Of a DNA stretch of 64,000 nucleotides, positions 1 through 8,037 are shown piece after piece. Position 1 is the stretch's first letter. Each line of letters starts with the position of its first letter. The notes beneath the pieces are model-generated. The model was not told the origin of the DNA, made no database searches, and worked only from the letters and a program-made list of their open reading frames with translations. Source of the stretch: Billgrantia ethanolica (lineage in GTDB: Bacteria; Pseudomonadota; Gammaproteobacteria; Pseudomonadales; Halomonadaceae); assembly GCF_021404305.1 (NCBI RefSeq), contig NZ_JABFTX010000001.1, positions 868,001 to 932,000 of the forward strand, written 5' to 3'. The translations under genes and the position numbers were made by a program.

Positions 1-69
1 CTGGGTCATGCAACGCGTGTCGGAAGTGCCACGCCGGAACCAAGTAGAAGGACCACCGAAGTTGAGTGA
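1..69 (+). other. possible 3' tail of an upstream gene
   Basis: Frame 1 is open from the left edge of the window to a TGA at 67-69 and could be the last 22 codons of a gene that starts outside. The peptide is low complexity and shows no recognisable motif. A second frame is open only to 45-47. The gene cannot be identified from this fragment, and it may not be coding at all. Confidence 0.2.
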
Positions 70-559
70 CAGCGAGCGCGACCACCCCCTCCCCAGCGTG
101 ACGATACATACCGACGGTGCCTGCCGCGGCAACCCGGGCCCCGGCGGGTGGGGAGCCATCCTGGAAAGCGGCAGTCACGAGAAGACCCTCAATGGCTTCG
201 AGGCGAACACCACCAACAATCGCATGGAGTTGATGGCCGCCATCATGGCGTTGCGCGCGCTCAAACGCCCCTGCGAGGTGGAGCTCTGGACCGACTCCGA
301 ATACCTGCGCCTAGGCATCACCGAATGGATCCACGGCTGGATGAAGCGCAACTGGAAGACGGCCAATTGCCAACCCGTCAAGAATGCGGAGCTTTGGCGC
401 GAGCTGCTCGAGGAGACTCGGCGCCACCGTATCCACTGGCATTGGGTCAAGGGACACAGCGGCCATCCCGGCAACGAGCGCGCCGATGCGCTGGCCAACG
501 CCGCCATCGATGCCCACCGGACCAGTTCCAAGCCCACCATCACTCAACCTGAGTCCTAG
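62..559 (+). CDS. rnhA: ribonuclease HI
   Basis: RNase HI cleaves the RNA strand of RNA-DNA hybrids in the cytoplasm (primer removal, R-loop clearing). The protein is 165 aa if it starts at TTG 62. The four carboxylate catalytic residues are visible: D18 in [12 protein letters not shown]56 in NRMEL, D78 in TDSEY and D142 in GNERAD, with the H132 region (KGHSG) before the last. I chose TTG 62 because AGAAGGA at 46-52 lies 9 bases upstream; an ATG at 8 would add 18 residues that do not resemble the family. It is followed 2 bases later by dnaQ, a common neighbour of rnhA in gammaproteobacteria. Confidence 0.95.
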   Translation: MSDSERDHPLPSVTIHTDGACRGNPGPGGWGAILESGSHEKTLNGFEANTTNNRMELMAAIMALRALKRPCEVELWTDSEYLRLGITEWIHGWMKRNWKTANCQPVKNAELWRELLEETRRHRIHWHWVKGHSGHPGNERADALANAAIDAHRTSSKPTITQPES

Positions 560-561
560 CC

Positions 562-1326
562 ATGCGTCAGATCGTGCTGGATACCGAAACTACCGGCATC
601 GACCCCCGGGAAGGCCACCGCCTGATCGAGATCGGTGCCCTCGAGCTGGTGAACCGCCGTTTCACGGGGCGCACCTACCATCAGTACATCAATCCCGAGC
701 GCGAGGTCGAGGCCGAAGCCATCGGGGTGCACGGCATCACCAATGAGTTCCTTGAGGACAAGCCGGTCTTTTCCGCGGTTGCCGATGAGTTCTGGGAGTT
801 CGTGCGCGGAGCCGAGCTGGTGATCCACAACGCCGCGTTCGACGTCGGCTTCATCGACCACGAGTTCAACCTGCTGCTGGCGGCCCGCGGCGAGCCCCGC
901 CTGGGGCCAGTGGCCGAGCACTGTCGAATCCTGGATACGCTGCGACTGGCACGCGAGCGCCACCCAGGTCAGCGCAACAACCTGGACGCCTTGTGCAAAC
1001 GCTACGAGATCGACAACGGTCATCGTGTGCTGCACGGCGCCTTGCTCGATGCCGAGATCCTGGCTGAAGTCTATCTGGCCATGACCGGTGGGCAGACGGC
1101 GCTGTCGCTGGATGCGGAGGAGAGCAGCAGCAGCGACGCCATGGCCAGCGGCCTGTCCATTCGACGTCTTTCACTGCCCTCCGGCTCTCTGCGCGTGGTC
1201 CAGCCCAACGCCGAGGAACTCGCCGCTCATGGTGCCAAGCTCGAACAGATTCGTCAGACGGCGGGCAACTGTCACTGGGACGAACTACTGGGCCAGACGC
1301 ATGAGGCCAGCGATGCTGCGCCGTGA
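562..1326 (+). CDS. dnaQ: DNA polymerase III epsilon subunit (3'-5' proofreading exonuclease)
   Basis: Proofreading subunit of the replicative polymerase core. All exonuclease motifs are present: ExoI DTETTG with D7 and E9, ExoII around D94 (NAAFDVGF), and ExoIII with H158 and D163 (HGALLDAE). The exonuclease domain covers about residues 1-180, and the C-terminal tail, which binds the alpha subunit in this family, is about 75 residues. At 254 aa it is close to the usual length. The ATG follows the rnhA stop by 2 bases, so translation is probably coupled. The 3' end overlaps nudC. Confidence 0.95.
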   Translation: MRQIVLDTETTGIDPREGHRLIEIGALELVNRRFTGRTYHQYINPEREVEAEAIGVHGITNEFLEDKPVFSAVADEFWEFVRGAELVIHNAAFDVGFIDHEFNLLLAARGEPRLGPVAEHCRILDTLRLARERHPGQRNNLDALCKRYEIDNGHRVLHGALLDAEILAEVYLAMTGGQTALSLDAEESSSSDAMASGLSIRRLSLPSGSLRVVQPNAEELAAHGAKLEQIRQTAGNCHWDELLGQTHEASDAAP

Positions 1327-2095
1327 GCTGCCGCTCGGATGTGGGCACGGCCGGCTGATTCGTGTGGCCGATGGCCGCATCGCCATCGGCCCGGACGGCA
1401 GCCCGCTGCAGCCGGAGCAGCCCTGGTCGCAGAACGTGCAGCCGCTGGCCTTCTGGCATGACGAACCGATAGCGTTATCGGTGGAAGAGCATGCCGACGA
1501 GAATTGGCCGGATGGACGGCAGTGGCTGGCACGGCTTCCGGAGTCCTGGTTTCCGCTGATCTCCACCGCGCTGCAGGTGGCAGCCTGGATACGTGATCAT
1601 CGCTTCTGCGGGCGCTGCGGGGCGCCCTCGGCGCGGCTCGATGCCGAGTTCGCCATGCACTGTGCGCAGTGCGGGCATCGCAACTATCCGCGCATCTCGC
1701 CTTGCATCATCACCTTGGTGACGCATGGCGAGGCCATGCTGCTGGCTCGCAGCCCGCGCTTTCCACCGGGACGCTACTCCACGCTGGCCGGCTTCATCGA
1801 GCCGGGCGAATCGGCCGAGGAGGCGGTGCACCGCGAGGTTTACGAGGAGGTGGGTGTCAGCGTAGGGCGCATTCGCTACTACCGGAGCCAGGCCTGGCCC
1901 TTTCCCCACGCGCTGATGCTGGGCTTCTTCGCCGAGGCCGCCAGCCGGCGCATTCGCATCGACGGCATCGAAATCGCGGACGCCGCCTGGTTCACGCCCG
2001 GCCGGCTGCCGCAGCTCCCACCGACGTACTCCATTTCCCGGGCGCTGATCGAGACCCACCTGGGCGAAGTCGCGGGCGGGGTTGCTCGCAAGTGA
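1313..2095 (+). CDS. nudC: NAD(+)/NADH diphosphatase
   Basis: Nudix hydrolase that splits NADH, and in E. coli also removes NAD caps from RNA. The 260-aa protein has a zinc ribbon (C99, C102, C117, C120), a Nudix box at about 160-182 (GFIEPGESAEEAVHREVYEE) and the NudC signature at 192-198, here SQAWPFP instead of the usual SQPWPFP. The ATG at 1313 overlaps the end of dnaQ by 14 bases and has GAGG 6 bases upstream; another ATG at 1301 is possible. Proline to alanine in the signature is unusual but the rest of the motif is intact. Confidence 0.92.
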   Translation: MLRRELPLGCGHGRLIRVADGRIAIGPDGSPLQPEQPWSQNVQPLAFWHDEPIALSVEEHADENWPDGRQWLARLPESWFPLISTALQVAAWIRDHRFCGRCGAPSARLDAEFAMHCAQCGHRNYPRISPCIITLVTHGEAMLLARSPRFPPGRYSTLAGFIEPGESAEEAVHREVYEEVGVSVGRIRYYRSQAWPFPHALMLGFFAEAASRRIRIDGIEIADAAWFTPGRLPQLPPTYSISRALIETHLGEVAGGVARK

Positions 2096-2118
2096 CAGGT
2101 AGCGGCAATCAGAAATGA

Positions 2119-2144
2119 GAAGGGCCGCCTGTTGGCGGCCCTTC
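2119..2144. terminator. hairpin terminator between convergent nudC and SCP2 gene
   Basis: An 11-bp perfect stem, GAAGGGCCGCC paired with GGCGGCCCTTC, with a TGTT loop, sits between two converging genes. The minus-strand side is followed by a short T-rich stretch, so it fits best as terminator of the SCP2 gene but may act in both directions. Confidence 0.7.
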
Positions 2145-2166
2145 GACACTGTGTGACACGGGTCGA

Positions 2167-2478
2167 TCAGCGATTCGGGAACAGGCTGGTGAGCTTGGTG
2201 GCCAGCATCACGTTACCGGTGGCCTTGAGCTTGCCCGTCATGAAGGCCGTCATGCCATTGACGTCTCCCGTCATGATGCCTTTCAGGGTATCGGTGCTCA
2301 TGGAGAGCGAAACGGAAGGATCGTCATGCTCGCCCTCCTCGACGGCCAGGGTGCCGTCCTTGACGACCAGATAATGGCTGCCGTTGTCGCTGAAGTGGAA
2401 CTGAAAGACATCGTCCATGCCCTTGGCGGCCTGGGGGTCGAAGCGCTCTTGCAGTTTATCGAGGGTCGAAATGGACAT
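2167..2478 (-). CDS. SCP2 sterol-binding domain protein
   Basis: A 103-aa cytoplasmic protein consisting of a single SCP2-like domain: hydrophobic core strands followed by the typical GKLKATGNVMLATKL end, where SCP2 proteins line a lipid-binding tunnel. SCP2 proteins bind acyl or sterol-like ligands; the bacterial ligand is generally unknown. AGGAAA lies 5 bases before the ATG. It is transcribed alone, divergent from sohB and convergent with nudC, ending at the hairpin at 2119-2144. There is no signal peptide. The family assignment is from pattern only. Confidence 0.8.
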   Translation of the reverse strand: MSISTLDKLQERFDPQAAKGMDDVFQFHFSDNGSHYLVVKDGTLAVEEGEHDDPSVSLSMSTDTLKGIMTGDVNGMTAFMTGKLKATGNVMLATKLTSLFPNR

Positions 2479-2621
2479 GGGATTTCCTATCGGTGTTGAG
2501 CAGGGGACTGGAGAACCTGTTTGTCAAAGGTTATTTCAAACGATTGTTTCAATCAAGTCCGTTGTCAATGTCCTCGGTCGAGGTCACGATTGGGCAATCA
2601 ACCAACGGAGGGAGTGGCAAC

Positions 2622-3659
2622 GTGAATGAATGGCTGATGGATATCGGACGCTTCATCATACAGATGTCGGTACTCACGCTGCTGGTCGTCGTGGCGGTGA
2701 TGGTCATCGCCCGGATCAAGAGCGAGGGCGGCGAACGCACCCGGCTGAAAGTCGAGGAGCTGAACGATCGTCTGGAGTACCGCCGGCGCCGCCTGACCCT
2801 TGCCGCCACCGAACCCAGTGCACGCAAGCGCTTGGCCAAGGCCTTCCGGCGCGACGACAAGAGCCGCTCCCGTAGCCGCAAGACGGCGTCCGAGCCGCGC
2901 CCCACGTTATGGGTGCTGGATTTCCGCGGTGACATCAAGGCCTCGGGCGTAGGGCGCTTTGCCGAGGAGATCTCCAGCGTCATCGCCGCGGCCGAAACCG
3001 GTGACGAGGCCGTCGTGCGTCTCGAGTCCGCCGGTGGCCTGGTGCACTCCTATGGACTTGCCGCCGCTCAGATGGATCGACTGCGCGAGGCCGGACTGAA
3101 GACCACCGTCTGCGTCGACAAGGTTGCTGCCAGCGGTGGCTACCTCATGGCATGTGCTGCCGACCAGCTGCGCGCCGCGCCGTTTGCCGTGCTGGGTTCG
3201 ATCGGCGTCGTCGCCCAGTTGCCCAACGTTCATCGCCTGCTGAAGCGCCACGACGTCGATATCGAATTGCTCACGGCCGGCGAATACAAGCGGACGCTGA
3301 CCGTCTTCGGCGAGAACACCGAGGAGGGCCGCGAAAAGTTTCAGGCCGATCTCGAGAACATTCACGCTCTGTTCAAGCGTCACGTGGCCGAACGGCGACC
3401 CGATCTCGATATCGAAGCGGTGGCCACGGGCGAGGTATGGTACGGGCGGGACGCCCTGGACAAGGGGCTGATCGATACGCTCGATACCAGCGAGGCTTAT
3501 CTGCTATCACGTATGGAAGAGGCACGCATCATCAACGTTCGTCTGGAAACTCGCCACCCGATGGGTGAACGGCTGGGAATGGCAACCAGCAAGGCCGTGG
3601 AGGGGGCCATCATGCGCGTGATCGAGCGGCTCGACGCCAGCCGCTGGGAAAAACGCTGA
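2622..3659 (+). CDS. sohB: inner-membrane serine protease SohB
   Basis: Signal-peptide-peptidase-like S49 protease anchored in the inner membrane, with a periplasmic or membrane-facing active site. The 345-aa protein starts at GTG 2622, chosen because GGAGGGAG at 2607-2614 lies 7 bases upstream; longer in-frame starts (for example at 2493) add an unlikely leader. One transmembrane helix lies at about residues 9-31, a basic cytoplasmic-like stretch at 65-90, and the S49 domain at 95-330 with nucleophile S171 (AASGGY) and general base K223 (EYKRT). It has the normal length for SohB. No partner gene is obvious nearby. Confidence 0.92.
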   Translation: MNEWLMDIGRFIIQMSVLTLLVVVAVMVIARIKSEGGERTRLKVEELNDRLEYRRRRLTLAATEPSARKRLAKAFRRDDKSRSRSRKTASEPRPTLWVLDFRGDIKASGVGRFAEEISSVIAAAETGDEAVVRLESAGGLVHSYGLAAAQMDRLREAGLKTTVCVDKVAASGGYLMACAADQLRAAPFAVLGSIGVVAQLPNVHRLLKRHDVDIELLTAGEYKRTLTVFGENTEEGREKFQADLENIHALFKRHVAERRPDLDIEAVATGEVWYGRDALDKGLIDTLDTSEAYLLSRMEEARIINVRLETRHPMGERLGMATSKAVEGAIMRVIERLDASRWEKR

Positions 3660-3679
3660 GTTCCAGGTATCGCAGCCGC

Positions 3680-4000
3680 TCACGTCTCCTGCAAGCGCAC
3701 CAGAGCGTCGATCATGCGGCGCGCCTGTTCACCTTGCAGCGAGTAGTAGATGGTCTGCGATGCCCGGCGCGTCGACACCAATCCTTCACGACGCAGGATC
3801 GCCAAGTGCTGTGAGAGGGCGGATTGGCTCAGCGAAAGCCGCTGGTTGAGTTCGGTCACCGAAAGCTCGGCGCCATCAAGCAGACACAGGATACGCAGGC
3901 GATTGTCATTGGCCAGTGCCTTCAGCAGGGCAGTGGCGTTGTCGATGGCCGGGTTGCCGGCTTGCAGCAGCCGGCTTGCAGCGCTGTGCGAGGTGCTCAT
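3680..4000 (-). CDS. ArsR-family winged-helix regulator
   Basis: A 106-aa ArsR/SmtB-type repressor. The recognition helix reads LSQSALSQHLAILRREGLV (about residues 57-75), followed by a wing with RRASQTIYYSL. The metal-site motif ELCVCDL found in arsenic and zinc sensors is here ELSVTEL, with no cysteine pair, so a classical alpha-3 metal site is absent and the inducer is unknown. GGGGAGA precedes the ATG by 5-6 bases. It is divergent from prpE, and a dyad at 4019-4044 just upstream is a candidate autoregulatory operator. Confidence 0.85.
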   Translation of the reverse strand: MSTSHSAASRLLQAGNPAIDNATALLKALANDNRLRILCLLDGAELSVTELNQRLSLSQSALSQHLAILRREGLVSTRRASQTIYYSLQGEQARRMIDALVRLQET

Positions 4001-4375
4001 GATGTTCTCCCCATATTGCCCGAGTCAGGGTGACTTGACTCAGGGCTTGGCGGCTTCAGGCATCTACCTCGGTCCGGGACAAGACAGCACAAACGACATG
4101 TCACAGCCGTTGCTGTTCGGCAGCGCCCAATCTTGGTCATGGCATTGCTGATTTAGTCATCATTGATAGTGACTTCCCCCCTGTCAAACGAAGAATCAAC
4201 CAAAGTCGCTGTTTCCTCTCTGCTGCTCCTCTATTTTGCTTCTCATTGTCAACAACCTGAAAGTGCCTCAAGGCAAGGACACGGCTTTTTTCTCGATATT
4301 AGCCGATGGTATGAAGGAAAAACCGAAGAAAATCTCTAAAGTGTCAACAATCAAGTTCTCTTCGATGTCGGACAG
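4001..4375. other. intergenic region between arsR-type gene and prpE
   Basis: A 375-base non-coding stretch between divergent genes. It holds the arsR-side dyad at 4019-4044. From about 4140 it becomes more AT-rich than its surroundings, which suits promoters, but I see no convincing -35/-10 pair. Short open frames inside it lack ribosome-binding sites and do not look coding. The prpE start has only a weak GGA 4-6 bases upstream. Confidence 0.5.
4019..4044. promoter_or_regulatory. dyad, candidate ArsR-type operator
   Basis: GAGTCA at 4022-4027 and TGACTC at 4036-4041 form a perfect 6-bp dyad with an 8-base spacer. Two further pairs outside one mismatch extend it to 8 of 9. It lies 19-44 bases upstream of the regulator start at 4000, where ArsR-type repressors usually bind. 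Binding is inferred. Confidence 0.45.
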
Positions 4376-6292
4376 ATGCCCATGCCAGCCTATAAGAACG
4401 AATTCCAACGCTCGATCGAACAGCCGCAATCCTTCTGGGCCGACCAGGCGCGCCGGATCCCCTGGTTTACACCGCCCAAGACCATTCTCGACTACGACGA
4501 GCAGGGGCACGCTCGCTGGTACACGGACGGCGAACTGAATCTGTGTCACGCCGCCCTGGATCATCATGTCGACCAAGGGCGAGGCGACCAGCCGGCCGTC
4601 TACTGGGACTCGCCCGTCACCGGGGGAAAACGCACGCTGACCTACCGCGAGATGCGCGACGACGTGGCACTGTTCGCCGGCGCGCTCAAGGGCCTCGGGG
4701 TGGAGAAGGGCGATCGCGTCGTCATTTACATGCCGATGGTGCCGGAAGCGCTAGTGGCGATGTACGCCTGCGCCCGCCTGGGCGCCATACACTCGGTGGT
4801 ATTCGGCGGTTTTGCCCCGCATGAGCTCGCCGTTCGCATCGACGACGCCAAGCCCAAGGTCGTGGTGGCGGCTTCCTGCGGCGTCGAAATCGACCGGGTC
4901 ATTGCCTATCAGCCGAACATCGCTGCGGCGATCGAGCTGAGCGAGCACAAGCCCGATGCCTGCATCTACCTGCAGCGTCAGCAGCAGTTGGCCGAACTCG
5001 GCCCGCGCGACCTGGACTGGTCCGAGCTGCTCAAGAGCGCCGAGCCGGCCGACTGCGTGCCGGTGAAGGGGAGCGATCCGCTTTACGTGCTCTACACCTC
5101 CGGGACTACCGGCAAGCCCAAGGGCGTGGTCCGGGATACGGCGGGCTACGCCGTGGCGCTGCATTACTCGATGGAAACCATCTACGACGTGGCGCCGGGC
5201 GACGTATTCTTCTCGGCCTCGGACGTGGGCTGGGTCGTCGGTCACTCCTATATCGTCTATGCCCCGCTGCTGCGTGGCTGCACCACCGTGGTCTACGAGG
5301 GAAAGCCGGTCAAGACGCCGGACGCCGGGGCCTTCTGGCGGCTGATCAGCCAGTACCGGGTCAAGAGTTTCTTCACCGCACCGACGGCCTTCCGCGCCAT
5401 CAAGAAGGAGGATCCCGACGGCATCCTGCTGCAGCAGTACGACATCTCCTGCCTCGAGGCGCTCTATCTGGCGGGTGAGCGCCTCGATCCGCCGACGTTT
5501 CACTGGCTGGACGATTTGCTCGACGTGCCTGTCATCGATCACTGGTGGCAGACCGAAACCGGTTGGCCGATTGCGGCCAACCTGCAGGGGCTCGAGCCGA
5601 TGCCGACCAAGGCCGGCAGCGCCACCGTGCCGGTGCCCGGGTTCAACGTGCAGATACTCAACCGGGAAGGGGAGCAGGCCGCGCCGATGGAGCAGGGCAG
5701 CGTGGTCATCAAGCAGCCCATGCCGCCGGGCTGTCTGATCGGTGTATGGGGAGATCCCCAGCGGTTCCACAGCGCCTACATGGCCGCCTTCCCCGGCTTT
5801 TACCTGACCGGCGACGGCGGTTACTTCGACGAACAGGGCTACCTCTTCATCATGGGCCGCACCGACGACGTCATCAACGTGGCCGGGCACAGGCTCTCCA
5901 CCGGCGAGATGGAAGAGGTGGTCGGCGCTCACCGCGCCGTGGCCGAATGCGCGGTGATCGGTATACACGATGCCCTGAAGGGACAGATACCGGTCGGCCT
6001 GGTCATCCCCAAGGACGGTTTCGATGGCGACGAGGTCGCCCTGGAAAACGAGCTGATCGCGCTGGTGCGAGAGAAGATCGGGCCGATCGCCTGCTTCAAG
6101 CAGGTGCTGGTGGTCAACCGCCTGCCCAAGACCCGCTCGGGCAAGATCCTGCGCAAACTGCTGCGCAACATCGCCGACGGCAAGGAGTACGGCGTTCCCT
6201 CGACCATCGACGACCCGGCCAGCCTGCAGGACGTGCACGAGGCGATGAAGGCACGTGAGGTGGGTTCGGCGCACGAAGCGCGCCAGGTCTGA
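4376..6292 (+). CDS. prpE: propionyl-CoA synthetase (acyl-CoA synthetase)
   Basis: AMP-forming ligase activating propionate (and related short acids) to the CoA thioester in the cytoplasm. The 638-aa protein has the AMP-binding P-loop YTSGTTGKPKGVV at 240-252, the HWWQTETGWP adenylate motif, and the C-terminal RLPKTRSGK motif with catalytic K590. The VRDTAGYAVALHYSM stretch after the P-loop matches PrpE-type enzymes better than AcsA. It stands alone, without prpBCD, so general short-chain acyl activation is possible. K590 is the conserved site that Pat-type acetyltransferases modify in other bacteria, and a Pat gene lies at 20459-23206. Confidence 0.88.
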   Translation: MPMPAYKNEFQRSIEQPQSFWADQARRIPWFTPPKTILDYDEQGHARWYTDGELNLCHAALDHHVDQGRGDQPAVYWDSPVTGGKRTLTYREMRDDVALFAGALKGLGVEKGDRVVIYMPMVPEALVAMYACARLGAIHSVVFGGFAPHELAVRIDDAKPKVVVAASCGVEIDRVIAYQPNIAAAIELSEHKPDACIYLQRQQQLAELGPRDLDWSELLKSAEPADCVPVKGSDPLYVLYTSGTTGKPKGVVRDTAGYAVALHYSMETIYDVAPGDVFFSASDVGWVVGHSYIVYAPLLRGCTTVVYEGKPVKTPDAGAFWRLISQYRVKSFFTAPTAFRAIKKEDPDGILLQQYDISCLEALYLAGERLDPPTFHWLDDLLDVPVIDHWWQTETGWPIAANLQGLEPMPTKAGSATVPVPGFNVQILNREGEQAAPMEQGSVVIKQPMPPGCLIGVWGDPQRFHSAYMAAFPGFYLTGDGGYFDEQGYLFIMGRTDDVINVAGHRLSTGEMEEVVGAHRAVAECAVIGIHDALKGQIPVGLVIPKDGFDGDEVALENELIALVREKIGPIACFKQVLVVNRLPKTRSGKILRKLLRNIADGKEYGVPSTIDDPASLQDVHEAMKAREVGSAHEARQV

Positions 6293-6300
6293 TCCACGAT

Positions 6301-6345
6301 CGCTGAGCCGCCAATTAGCGGCTCAGCGCTCCATCTTCCCTTCAT
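6301..6345 (+). terminator. intrinsic terminator after prpE
   Basis: An 11-bp perfect stem, CGCTGAGCCGC with GCGGCTCAGCG around loop CAATTA (6301-6328), lies 8 bases after the prpE stop, followed by a pyrimidine-rich tail. Strong stem, moderate U-tract. Confidence 0.75.
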
Positions 6346-6368
6346 GTTCTACTGCCTGCGGACAGGCA

Positions 6369-6397
6369 TTGGCCAGCGCCAGCGGGCCACGTATAAT
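6369..6397 (+). promoter_or_regulatory. sigma-70 promoter of yhhQ
   Basis: A perfect -10 box TATAAT at 6392-6397 lies 17 bases after TTGGCC at 6369-6374 (4 of 6 matches to the -35 consensus). The predicted start, near 6404, gives an approximately 100-base leader holding the preQ1-like structure. Confidence 0.7.
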
Positions 6398-6435
6398 CCC
6401 TGCCTCATTCCGGCACCCGACGATACGGGCGCCGG

Positions 6436-6497
6436 CGAGGGTTCCCTCACCCCTCGTCATCGACTTGGCCGCCGAGGCGGCCGCCCAAAAAGGATTC
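6436..6497 (+). promoter_or_regulatory. preQ1-I-type riboswitch controlling yhhQ translation
   Basis: Stem CGAGGG (6436-6441) pairs with CCCTCG (6451-6456). Its loop begins TTC then CCT (6442-6447), in the position of the preQ1-I loop TTC-TAG whose C contacts the ligand. The A-rich tail AAAAA (6487-6491) is followed by GG, so AGG at 6491-6493 can pair with loop CCT at 6445-6447, replacing the canonical TAG/CTA pseudoknot pair by compensating bases. AGGA is also the ribosome-binding site, 7 bases before ATG 6502, so ligand binding would hide it. Unusual: a GGCCGC/GCGGCC hairpin (6467-6482) is inserted between stem and tail. The gene downstream transports queuosine precursors. The structure is read by eye. 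Confidence 0.65.
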
Positions 6498-6501
6498 ACT
6501 C

Positions 6502-7173
6502 ATGTTCGTCCTGTCCGAAGCGCAGCAGCGACGCTGCCTATTGCTGCTGGTGTCGTTTCACATCCTGGTCATTGCCGCCAGCAATTATCTCGTCCAGCTG
6601 CCGTTCACGCTGTTCGGTTTCCATACCACCTGGGGGGCGTTCAGCTTTCCCTTCATCTTTCTTGCCACCGACCTCACCGTGAGGCTGTTCGGCAAGGAGC
6701 CGGCCCGTGCCATCATCATGCGGGTAATGCTGCCTGCGCTGCTGATCTCCTACGTCGTCTCAGTCGTCTTCCCCCGCGGCAGTTTCGCCGGCCTGGAAGC
6801 CCTGGGCGAGTGGAATCTGTTCGTGGCGCGCATCGCCTTGGCGAGCTTTGCCGCCTACGTGCTCGGCCAGTTGCTCGACGTTCAGGTCTTCGATCGTTTG
6901 CGCAGCCTGCGCGCCTGGTGGATCGCCCCGGCCGTTTCCACCGTACTGGGCAATCTCGCCGATACCGCCGCGTTCTTCGCCATGGCTTTTTATCGCAGCC
7001 CCGACCCCTTCATGGCGGCCAACTGGGTCGAGATCGCCACCGTGGACTATGTCATCAAGCTGGGCATCAGCCTGCTGTTCTTCCTGCCACTCTACGGCGT
7101 ATTGCTGAGCTGGCTGAGCCGCAGGATGGTGCAACTCACCGGGCAGCAGGATCTGGCGCCGCAGCGGCTCTGA
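6502..7173 (+). CDS. yhhQ: queuosine precursor (7-cyano-7-deazaguanine) transporter
   Basis: COG1738-family integral membrane transporter that imports preQ0/preQ1 for queuosine tRNA modification. The 223-aa protein has about six hydrophobic segments and the family stretches FHTTWGAFSFPFIFLATDL (about 47-65) and GKEPAR. Length is normal for E. coli YhhQ. It is preceded by a good promoter and a preQ1-I-like leader, which independently supports the substrate. The AGGA ribosome site is 7 bases upstream and lies within the predicted pseudoknot. Confidence 0.9.
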   Translation: MFVLSEAQQRRCLLLLVSFHILVIAASNYLVQLPFTLFGFHTTWGAFSFPFIFLATDLTVRLFGKEPARAIIMRVMLPALLISYVVSVVFPRGSFAGLEALGEWNLFVARIALASFAAYVLGQLLDVQVFDRLRSLRAWWIAPAVSTVLGNLADTAAFFAMAFYRSPDPFMAANWVEIATVDYVIKLGISLLFFLPLYGVLLSWLSRRMVQLTGQQDLAPQRL

Positions 7174-7235
7174 ACGATGCTCCACGTGCTCAGACCAACA
7201 TGCCCGGGCCCACACGCTCAAGTAAGGGAGGAAGG

Positions 7236-8018
7236 ATGACCGTCGAACTCAATTTCCAGGATAGCGGTGGAGAGGGTACCCCGCTCATCGTCGTCCACGG
7301 CCTGCTCGGCAGTGCCGACAACTGGCGCTCCCACGTCAAGCAGTGGCAGGAGCAGCGCCGGGTGGTCGCGGTCGATCTGCGCAATCACGGACGCTCGCCG
7401 CACGCCGAAGGCATGAGCTATGGCGAAATGGCCGAGGATCTGCTTGCCCTGATGGATCGCCTGGGGATCGACCGGGCTCACCTGCTGGGGCATTCCATGG
7501 GTGGCAAGGTGGTCATCAGTGTGGCCCGCATGGCGCCGCAGCGAGTGGCGTCGCTGATCGTGGCCGACATCGCACCGCAGGAATACGGCCATGGCCACGA
7601 CGCGGTCTTCGCCGGTCTGCGCAATCTGCAGCGCGGCAGGCCGGAAAACCGGCGTGAGGCAGATGCCCTGCTGGCCGAACACGTCGAAGAGCGTGCCACG
7701 CGCTTGTTTCTCGCCACCAACCTGGAGCGCGATGCCGACGGCATGCTGGCCTTGCGCGTGGGGCTCGACCAGATCGAGGCCGGCTACGAGGAGATCATGC
7801 AGGCGCCTGCCGGTGAGGGAGCTTTCGATGGGCCGGTGCTGGTGCTTCGCGGTGGCCGTTCGCACTATGTCCCGGATTCGGCGCTTCCGGCGCTACGTGA
7901 GGTATTGCCGACGGCAGAAGTGATGACCCTGCAGGACGCTGGCCACTGGCTGCATGCCGAGCAGCCCGAGGCCTTCCAGGCCAAGGTCAACGACTTTCTT
8001 GCCGCCTTGTCAGAATGA
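7236..8018 (+). CDS. ybfF: alpha/beta-hydrolase, YbfF-type esterase
   Basis: A 260-aa cytoplasmic alpha/beta hydrolase. It has oxyanion motif HGLLGS (21-26), nucleophile S87 in GHSMGG and a C-terminal DAGHWLHAE that supplies the catalytic histidine. This spacing and sequence match YbfF, which hydrolyses short acyl esters and acyl-CoA; the natural substrate here is unknown. ATG 7236 has GGGAGG just upstream; longer in-frame starts would run back through yhhQ. It is 62 bases downstream of yhhQ on the same strand and probably cotranscribed. Confidence 0.85.
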   Translation: MTVELNFQDSGGEGTPLIVVHGLLGSADNWRSHVKQWQEQRRVVAVDLRNHGRSPHAEGMSYGEMAEDLLALMDRLGIDRAHLLGHSMGGKVVISVARMAPQRVASLIVADIAPQEYGHGHDAVFAGLRNLQRGRPENRREADALLAEHVEERATRLFLATNLERDADGMLALRVGLDQIEAGYEEIMQAPAGEGAFDGPVLVLRGGRSHYVPDSALPALREVLPTAEVMTLQDAGHWLHAEQPEAFQAKVNDFLAALSE

Positions 8019-8037
8019 TCTCGCCGTCACGCATCGG

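Noticed and set aside
8..61. N-terminal extension of RNase HI from ATG 8
   Set aside because: The extra 18 residues do not resemble the family, and a good ribosome site precedes TTG 62.
4751..6274. A 507-codon open frame antisense to prpE
   Set aside because: Typical high-GC antisense frame; prpE motifs on the plus strand are complete and the antisense product resembles nothing.
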